Shown here one piece after another: positions 29,261 through 36,668 of a DNA stretch of 36,668 bases (its first letter is position 1; every line of letters begins with the position of its first letter). The position numbers and the translations under genes are program-made. The DNA comes from Terfezia claveryi. Taxonomy: Eukaryota > Ascomycota > Pezizomycetes > Pezizales > Pezizaceae. The stretch is taken from positions 1-36,668 of the forward strand of contig WHUX01000367.1 in NCBI GenBank assembly GCA_015179025.1, given 5' to 3'. Under the pieces are notes generated by a model. The model worked only from the letters and a program-made list of their open reading frames with translations. It made no database searches and was not told the origin of the DNA.

Positions 29261-29360
29261 ACACAGATCACCTAGACAAAAAAAATAAGAAAAAAACAAC
29301 AAACACAGATCACCTAGACAAAAAAAAAGGAAAAAAAAACAATGAACGCAGATCACCTAA
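29261..29360. repeat. A-rich tandem repeat, three copies of about 42 bp
   Basis: ACACAGATCACCTAGACAAA recurs at 29261 and 29303 and, with changes, at 29346, separated by long A runs. An A-rich stretch extends from about 29200 to 29390. It separates the two minus-strand pseudogenes and may be an untranslated or intergenic part. Confidence 0.6.
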
Positions 29361-29423
29361 AAAAACAAAAAAAAAACAAACAGTCCTCCGACACAGACCC
29401 TCTCCTTCCAACACATACCATTC

Positions 29424-30581
29424 TTAAATCAGATCCATCCAGGCCAAATTGGCTATATTTACTCCTGCCTCGTGTATAGCTAGTTTTCTCACCCTGCGTG
29501 CAGCTGGCAGAGCTCTCGGATCTTGTACGGCTCTATCTCGTGCCACCGCTGAAGCACCTGCAGCGATCAGTCCCCTTGCTAGGAGCATTTCCCTGCCATT
29601 TTGTAGCTGAGGATCCAGTTCTTGCACGATGTTCTATACTGGAGAATCTGAATCATAAATTTCCTCAGCTGGGAACCTTTCCCTCTGTTTCTACTTCATC
29701 TGATGCAAATCCCTCTGCTGCCTCTTAATTCGCTTGCGGAGCTTTAGCTTCCACTCTTCAAATGCTTCCATTGTCCACGGGAAGGTATGTTTGGCAAAGC
29801 CGGCAAGATTTCGACTCAATGAGTCGGAATCCTTGGCAGGGTCTATATACTCCTCAGCTGCATCCAGGAAGTCAGCTGCAAAGTATGCACCATCATTGGA
29901 GGGTGGGCTGTCTGCCACCATAGGCTCCAAAGCCAGATCCCTAAACAGGATAACTTGTATCCTAATTGGTTTGGAGGAGCTTAGCTCCAAAAATGCCTAC
30001 ACCTCCTCGTCGGTTTGCAGACGCATAGTGGAAGGGATTGTATTGGGTGAGTTGGGGTTGTCTAGTACTCCGTAGACAGCCCGCACTTTTCTCCCAGCTG
30101 AGATCCTTTCCCAAATCTTATCCACAATCTCCAAAAGGGATGCCAACTTCAGCATTGCAATACAGTTGCTTAGTACTTCATCCCACTTATATTAGCTATT
30201 TGTGTCTTGTACCTCAGCTCCCCGGGTTGGTTCAATGAGGAATAACCTCACAGGCTTTCAGAAACCCTCCTCAACATTCTGGTCTGCATTCCGCCCCGAT
30301 GCGTTGGCTACCCCCCCTGCATTGGCCCCCCCCCCAAACTGGACATCTGGAGTATTCACAGCTAGGTTTGCTACTTATGCTAATGAATGCCCGCGCTCTG
30401 TGTCTCTTGCCTTTTTAAGGATGTCTTACAAAATCTTATCAAGAGCAGTCTCGGCTGCTCTTTTGATTGGTGCTGCCCTATTTTGGATGAGCATAATTCC
30501 AGATGCAGGGAGCCCAGTCTCTTGCTGGGCATAGGTTTTGAATTGATCCCAGAGGGCATTCCCGGCCTGCCGTTTCCCCAT
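29424..30581 (-). pseudogene. Unknown protein pseudogene, 386 codons with seven in-frame stops
   Basis: A minus-strand frame starts at ATG 30581-30579 ([14 protein letters not shown]) and ends at TAA 29426-29424, without any frame change. Stops: TAA 30426, TAA 30375, TGA 30258, TAA 30192, TAG 29997, TAG 29691, TAG 29634 (low coordinates). Each is one transition from CAA, CGA, CAG or TGG. Readable parts include [47 protein letters not shown] and a basic helix [18 protein letters not shown] do not recognise a family. It could be the N-terminal part of a protein that continues into the DUF6532-like pseudogene downstream. Element E lies only 55 bases upstream and may have cut off 5' exons or the promoter. 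Confidence 0.5.
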
Positions 30582-30636
30582 TATCCCCTGTGTTCATGCC
30601 CACCCCTTGACCCCATTCCTCCAATTTGAGTACCGG

Positions 30637-31218
30637 TGTAACGATAGCTCTAGGGACAAGGCGACCAAGGGGTACGCCGGGGCAAGGGCAAGGCTAGGGT
30701 GACACTCACATAAGAACACTACGTGTGCGACTAGGGGAAAAGGCTAGGACGGAGGCAAGAGCGAGGGTGAGAGAGGCAGTAGGTAAGGGATACAAGACAC
30801 GCGGAGGCAGTTGCCATGTGTATCGGAGGGAGGCAGCTATACTGCAGAGCTGTTCATGAGACAAGGGGGTGCACAAGGGAGGTGCACAAGCGCTGGGAGA
30901 GGCAAGGTCCTGTATTGGATATGCAAGACATTGGATAGGGATCTAATGACAGTATAAGGGACAGGAGCTATATATATACATAATTCCAGGCCAGGGCAAT
31001 GGAAGGAATAAGCTTCCCAAGATCCCTTATCTCAGAAGCCAAGCAAAGTAATGATAACCCATCACCTGTAATCGTAGGTGATGATAAAGGCAACAATGTC
31101 AATAACCCATCACCTGCGTCATAGGTGATACCAAGGGCAACAATAACAATAACCCATCAATGACACCTGAACAAGCCTGTTCAAGTATCAAATCAAGACT
31201 TAGAACATGGTTGTGATA
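30637..31218 (-). repeat. Element E 3' LTR (582 bp)
   Basis: Left edge TGTAACGATAG, right edge TTGTGATA followed by CTATCCCCTCTTTAGG. It has a TATA run near 30970 (minus strand), a palindrome at 31011-31038 and three hairpin modules (31061-31082, 31109-31129, 31162-31189). The last module is of the C type and the first two are of the B/F type. Confidence 0.8.
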
Positions 31219-31361
31219 CTATCCCCTCTTTAGGCTAGAGCTCCAGTGACTAGGAGGCCTGGGCACGGTAACCGGCAAAATCAATACAGGAAACAACAAC
31301 AACAAAGGTAAGAACAAGAACCCCAACTCCGAAAAACAACAAGGACGCAGAAGGTCTAATA

Positions 31362-34300
31362 TCATTCAGCTGGGCGAGGCTTCCTCAGGTATTGTTGGTG
31401 GAATAGGGTGACCAAGTTCTGTCTGTTTTCCAAGTCCTCCGCAGGTTGCCAGGTAGTCTCCTCATCCCCTTACCACTTGACCTTATACTGAACTAGTCTA
31501 TAGCGTTTCCTTGAGTCCAGTACCTCCTCAACCTGCTACTCCTCTTCACCTGCGATCACCACTGGAGGAGGTGGGGCGTGCTTTTGCCCAGGAAGGGGAT
31601 CATCAGCAGCTGGCTCGATCTCCAAGACATGAACGACCGGATGGTACTTCATATCCTTGGAAAACCTCAGCCGATAAGTATGAGTGCCTACAGCTGCTAA
31701 CACCTCATAGAAGCCTAGGAACTTATGATTCAACTTGCGAGATGGACGTTCCGATTAGAAGTGCCTGCTGGAGAGCCATACCTTATCTCCTGGCTGATAC
31801 CTGGGGGCTGGCAACCGTAATCCATTGGCATACTCCGCTTCCCTGGCTTGAGCATATACCAGTTCGGCTCTTAAGGTAGAGTGCAACTTAGTAATCTCCG
31901 TAGCGAACTCCTTAGCTGGGGTGTTCTCTCTAGCCTTTTCCAGGGGTGCTAGGGAGTCCATGAAACGAGGGTGCCAGCTATAATTGGCCAGGAATGGAGA
32001 GGTTTTTAGAGTCTCCGAGAAATGGTTGTTAGCGGCGAACTCACAGTTTGCCAGTAGCGAAACCCAGTTGTTTTGCTGGTAATTGACATATGCTCTCAGG
32101 TACTGCTCCATGATCGCATTCATTTGCTCGGACTGACCATCTGTTTGGGGGTGATACACCATGGAGAAGTATACGTTGGTTCCCAGGAGCTCGCAGAATA
32201 CCTTCCAGAAGTCCAAGACGAATTGGGGCCACAGTTCGAGACGACTGACTTGGGGAGACTATGGTAGCACAATATATGGTTGAGGTAGAGGCCGGTGAGG
32301 TCCTGGGCCGAACAGGTATCATGGCAAGGTACAACATGCCTCATTTTGGTCAATCGGTCTACTACCATAAGAATAGCATTAAACCCCGAATCCTCCGGCA
32401 ACCCAGTCACAAAGTCTATGGTTAGGTGTTGCCAAGGTTAGTTTGGGATCTCCAGGGACTTCAGGGTCCCATAAGGAGCATGACAGGTAGACTTAGCATG
32501 CTTGCAAACATGGCAGTTCTGTATGTACCGCCCCACCTCCTTCCATTGGTCAATCCATGTATATTGCCTAGCTAGCAGCTCTAATGTTTTGGCTACCCCA
32601 GGATGACCCGCAGCCAGAGTATCATGGTGTTCCTTGATCAGCTGCATCCACAGCTCCCCTTCTGGTATATAGAGCCGATCTAGGTGGTATTAGAGGCCGT
32701 CTTGAGTGGTGCACTTGGCTAGGGAAATCTTGGTATGACAGCACTGTCCAGACTCCACTGCGTGATTATATCCTTAACCAGGTCATCCTCTGCATATGCC
32801 TATTATATCCGCAGAAGGAGATCTGCTTCGGAGTTTGCTTCAGCTTTAGCATCAGCATAGCTATTAGCTGCCAGGTCGAGATTTTCAGGTTTCAGTACTA
32901 CCTAATTTTGGTACTTCAGCCTTTTATCCCCCCCTTTAGGGAGATCTCCTGATCTCCTGGTCAGTAATCAGGCTTACCCCCAGCTTTTCCAGGCCGATAC
33001 TTGATCTTGAAGTTGAATCAGATAAGAACTCCGACCACCTAGCCTGCCGTCAGTTCAGCAGCTTAGTGGTGGTGAAGTAATCAAGTTCTTATGATCGGAT
33101 AGTACCTCGATGATCCCCTTGGCTGACTCAGGTGTAGCCTCCATTCCTGAATGCTTGCATAATGGTCATTAACTCCTTATCATAGATTTCATAATTACAC
33201 TCCGCCGGGGAGTGCTTTTTTGAGAAGTATGCCAGTAGGTGAGGATGCTATTATCATTGTTCTGGGACAGGATTCCTGAGAGACATAGTCGAGGCATCGG
33301 TTTTAATGACATACTCCGGTTCGGGGTTGAAATGGGCCAGGATCGGTGCTGAGCAGAAAGCTTCCTTGAGGTTCTGGAAGGCAGATTGGGCTTTTGGATT
33401 CCAGTGGAAGGCCCTTTTCGTCAGGTGTGAACTAGCTTCTACTTCGTTTTCATCAGGGACTTAGGGGTACTGTGATCCTTAAGTATCCAGATAAATCGAC
33501 GGTAGAAGTTGGCAAATCCTAGGAAGGCTTGCACATCCTTCAAATTGGCTGGGGTTTCCCACTCTTAGATTGTAGCAACTTTGACGGGGTCCATCCTAAT
33601 ATCTTCCGTGGTTATGATCAAGCCTAGGTACTTCACTTCTTGGATGTGGAATTCGTATTTTTCAGGTTTAAGGTACAGCCCAGCCTGCTCCAGCTTCTCC
33701 AAGACTTGCCTGACATAGATTTTGTACTCTGCCAGAGTATCTGAATAGATCAAGATATCATCGAGGGAAGCCATGCAGAACACATCCAGGAAGTCTCACA
33801 GAGTGTTGTTAATAAAGTGTTGGAAAGAGGCCGGCGCATTGGTTAAGCTGAAGGGCATGACGTTGTACTCGAAGTGGCCGTAACATATCCAGAAGGCAGT
33901 TTTCTACTACTCTCCCTCGGCGATCCGTACCAGGTTGTACGCCCCTCTCAAGTCCAATTTGGTGAACCATTTTGCCTTTGAAAGCCTGGCTAATGTCTCC
34001 TGGATCAGAGGTAGGGAGTACCTGTTTTTGACTGTTATCTTGTTTAGGCCCTAATAATTGACACACAACCGCAGAGAGCCATCCGATTTCTTCACGAACA
34101 GCACCGGAGCACCCGCTGGTGAGGAGCTATAGCAAATGAAGCTCTTGTTGAGGTTTTCCTCCAAATATTTCTTCAAAGCTTCCAACTCTAACTAGGACAT
34201 TCCGTAGAGGGGCCCATAGGGGGGGGTCTTACCCTCTATCAGTGGAATAGTATGGTCATATGGCCGGTGGGGTGCGAGGTTTTCTGTGGCCTTCTCCGAG

Positions 34301-35138
34301 AACAGGTCGATGAATTCGTGGTATTCGTCTGGGACCATGGACTTCTACTTCTCCTTAGACCTTGTCTTGTTAATCTTCAGGTTCACCTCATGTATGGATA
34401 GGGCATGAGCCTTCAGCTTGTGCCTCATAGTGAGGTAAGCGAAAGCCCCTGCTACGATAAAGCTAATATTCAGAGGTTTTGTAGGCAGTATAATGGGGCG
34501 AATTGGGGAACAGGGGGAACAGTGGGCATAGGAGTGGAAGTGGGGAAAACAGGGGGATTGGCATTGATGTACGCATGCCGATGTACTACCTGGGTTAGGT
34601 GGGTTATCGGGGGTGGTAAGGCACACAGCCCAGTAACGGTGGCCTTTGGATTTCCACAGTGTTTTTGGCAATACTGGCTATTGAACTGCAGGGTGTACGA
34701 GCCAAAGCTGACTGATACATTGCATTCTGAGCCAGGGGATTCTGAGGACAATTGGGTATTTTAGCTTAGTGACGAACATGGGGAGGTTGGCCTTGAGTGA
34801 TCCCCCACCAGGGCAGGCAAGCATGCAATATCAGTGATATTTCCGGAGGAGATGGGGCGACTCTCAATGACATCCAGGACACGGGGGTTTTGAGCTTAGA
34901 TGGGTATAGAGAATTTACTGACAAAGGCTTGGTCAATGAATGAATTCTGAAGCTCCGAATCCATAAGTACTGATGTATTGATTGTTCAATCACTGATTCT
35001 GAGGGAGATAGATACAATAAAATGCTCGCTGAAAAAGCGAGATTCGGCAATAGCAGAAGAAGCAGAAAATGCAGACAAAGACAAATGGCCTGGGGCAGGT
35101 CCCTTACTAGTGTCAGTAACTAGGCAAGGGACAGGGCT
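31362..35138 (-). pseudogene. Element E pol (protease to chromodomain), degraded
   Basis: Minus strand. After the slip site, SPVPCLVTDTSKGPAPGHLS is open. The protease reads MDSELQ, without the D-S/T-G-A loop. The RT box at about 33769-33758 is SLDD (Tyr to Ser). RNase H keeps [12 protein letters not shown]. Integrase has CHVCK (near 32510), SNCGP for VSDCGP, and GQSEQMN (near 32125). The GPY/F module reads FLGFYEV, and the chromodomain ends KPRPAE at TGA 31364-31362. Many frame changes and stops occur, so it is inactive. Confidence 0.8.
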
Positions 35139-35144
35139 TTTCCC
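35099..35144 (-). promoter_or_regulatory. -1 frameshift signal of element E
   Basis: The minus-strand heptamer GGGAAAA (plus 35144-35138) is phased G_GGA_AAA, followed by TAG (35122-35120). The stem GTCCCTTGC/GTAAGGGAC (35132-35124 with 35107-35099) has one G-U pair. Layout and spacing equal those of C. Confidence 0.65.
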
Positions 35145-36301
35145 GACTCATCAACCTCCTCAATCCTGGATTCGGAGATAGCGTGGGCGGCTATCAAGCG
35201 GTTTTTTCGGAGGGGACATGCCGCGATAAAATGGTCCCCTTTCCCGCATACTATGCACAGCCCTTCATTCGGCGGCGATCTCTCTTCTCCTGAGTTAACT
35301 GTAGCCTACCTGGATAGGTCCATATGCACGTCACCACCTGCCATGAGAGAGGGGTGCGCAGGTTTGTTGGCCGAGGTCGGAACTTGGGCAGGCTTGGGGG
35401 TCGGTTGCTGTTGTTGGTATTCTGTGGTTGCTGAGGTGAGTAGGTGGCAGGGTGGAAGGTAAAGCAGTGTCTTAACCTAGCCATCCGTTGTTCCACCCTA
35501 GATGCTTGGTCAATTAATTCATCGAGACTCTTAGTCTCTGGGAGGGTGACCATAGGCTTGTTGAAGGTCGTCATTCAGTCCCTCCTGGAACTGCTCGAGC
35601 TTTGACTGGTCATTCCACAATACTTCTGCTGCCAGCCTAGAGAACTCTGCCAATATGTGGACAGATCCGAATTGCGTTGTTTCAGGGCTCAGAGGGCTCG
35701 ACTAGCCATGCCCATGGCATCAGGGTCCCCAAAAGCCCTATCTAGAATAGAGAAGAGTGCCGGGATGCGGTCCAGCTTAATCCTAGTGTCAAGGACATAT
35801 GGCAGGATTTGATCTAGTGCCTTACCCTCCAGCAGAGTAAAGACATAAGCTAATCAGTGTTGCTCGGATAGGAATCTGGCTGAGTCCCCATTGAGTTTGA
35901 GGTTTACCGAGTTCTTCTAGGCTTGGAGGGAGCCCTATCCTCATTGAATTTGGGGGGATAGAATACTCTCGGTTTTAGCGGTTGGTGCGAAGAGTGGGGT
36001 TGCCGACATAGCGGCTATAGCGTGGTTGAGGGTCTGGATCATAGTTTGCTCATTGGCCAGAGTAATGTTGGCATTGTCGAGGTCGTTTTGAAGTACTGTG
36101 ATTTCTTTATCGGCGGATCTCAGTTTTCGTTCAGCCACGGCCAAGCTATTGCTGAGTTCGGCCCCGATGGTATCCATGGCCTCAAAGATGTCGATGATCT
36201 CTCACGATAGGTATTCAATTCATTCGGGCCTGAGGGTATAGGGGGAGTTCTTCTAGGTTTGAAACCTGACAGTGGGTGGAGGGTTCTGTACATGACAGCA
36301 T
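35120..36301 (-). pseudogene. Element E gag, degraded
   Basis: Minus strand. A likely start is ATG 36301-36299 (MLSCTEPST), though the N-terminus is damaged. A coiled coil (AERKLRSADKEITVLQNDL, near 36130) is followed by a Gag domain with LLEGKALDQILPYVL and ILDRAFGDPDAMGMA. A Pro/Asn/Gln linker follows (PQQPQNTNNSNRPP), then the intact knuckle CIVCGKGDHFIAAC at 35257-35216. From the knuckle to TAG 35122 the frame is uninterrupted, which defines where gag ends in this family. Frame changes occur upstream of it. Confidence 0.8.
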
Positions 36302-36329
36302 ACTAGTTGGTCGAGAAGAACCAATGTAG

Positions 36330-36668
36330 TGTTACGACGGCTCTGGGAACAAGGCGACCAAGGGTATACTAGGGCAAGGCAAGGCTAGGGTGACACTCAT
36401 GTAGGAATGCTACGTGTGCGACTAGGGGAAAAGGCTAGGATGGGGGCAAGGCGAGGGCGAGAGAGGCAGTGGGCAAGGGATACAGACATGTGGAGGCAGT
36501 TGCCATATGTGTCGAGGAGGCAGCTATGCTGCAGAGCTGTTCACGAGACAAGGAGGTGCACAAGAGAGGTGCACAAGCGCTAGAAGAGGCAAGGTCCTAT
36601 ATTGGATATGCAAGACGTTGGATAGGGATCCAATGACATTATGAGGGACAGGGGCTATATATATACAT
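36330..36668 (-). repeat. Element E 5' LTR, incomplete at window end
   Basis: Starts TGTTACGACGG and follows the left LTR of E (30637 onward) to the TATATATA run at the window edge, 339 bases. The sequence just inside (minus strand CTACATTGG) is the candidate primer-binding site. Confidence 0.8.

Larger units (their letters stand above)
30637..36668 (-). mobile_element. Element E: degenerate B/C-family chromovirus, runs past window end
   Basis: Minus strand: 5' LTR (right, incomplete), gag, -1 frameshift site, protease, RT, RNase H, integrase, chromodomain, polypurine tract and 3' LTR (left). It is collinear with C. Mutation is moderate: RT reads SLDD instead of YLDD, and protease has lost its normal active site, yet the gag zinc knuckle is intact. 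The left flank ACCGG (30632-30636) would be the target duplication, and its partner lies outside. Confidence 0.88.

Noticed and set aside
30202..30534. 110-codon plus-strand frame (and another at 29734-30075)
   Set aside because: Both are mirror frames of the 386-codon minus-strand pseudogene, whose continuous reading across 1.16 kb is better supported.
1..36668. tRNA or rRNA genes
   Set aside because: No cloverleaf with A/B boxes and no rRNA-like stretch was seen on either strand by eye; a tRNA scan would settle it.

Overview
This window is a dense nest of fungal Ty3/Gypsy-type LTR retrotransposons carrying chromodomains (chromoviruses). No gene in it looks intact. Older copies carry the strand-symmetric CpA-to-TpA changes and TGG/CAA/CAG-to-stop conversions typical of repeat-induced point mutation (RIP). 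That suggests a filamentous ascomycete (Pezizomycotina); the species cannot be told from sequence alone.

Layout, left to right. (1) Positions 1-427 are the 3' end of a plus-strand element, 'G': end of a chromodomain, polypurine tract and 3' LTR. (2) Element 'B', minus strand and heavily RIP-mutated, spans 664-20890 but is split by two later insertions. (3) Element 'A', plus strand, 4353-13401, has 723-bp LTRs and a GTTTT target-site duplication and sits in B's reverse-transcriptase region. (4) Element 'C', plus strand, 14533-20596, has 521-bp LTRs and a GTTTA duplication and sits in B's gag region. (5) Element 'D', plus strand, 20891-25258, is a RIP-mutated relative of A inserted in B's gag. 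(6) Element 'F', minus strand, 25259-26720, is inserted in D and cut off inside its integrase. The missing right halves of B, D and F all end at this one breakpoint. (7) Positions 26721-30636 are not retrotransposon-like: a 58-bp minisatellite, a minus-strand DUF6532-like pseudogene, an A-rich repeat, and a second minus-strand pseudogene of 386 codons with seven stops and no frameshift. (8) Element 'E', minus strand, runs from 30637 past the window end.

There are two families. B, C, E and F share LTR, PPT and coding features. In B, C and E, gag ends in a TAG five codons after a correctly phased G_GGA_AAA heptamer, and protease continues in the -1 frame, pointing to programmed -1 frameshifting with a downstream 9-bp stem. 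A and D form the other family. D shows that gag, protease and reverse transcriptase were one continuous frame. This family also has an antisense 200-codon ORF between the 5' LTR and gag, a roughly 390-residue Cys/His-rich block between RNase H and integrase in A, and an LTR with 41-bp repeats each carrying TGACTCA, the Gcn4/CPC1-type bZIP site.

A and C have nearly identical LTRs yet about 13 frame changes each. All of them go in the direction of single-base loss, and the aged copy D has none. This may be a consensus error in unpolished young repeats rather than true decay, so the 'pseudogene' status of A and C should be read with caution.
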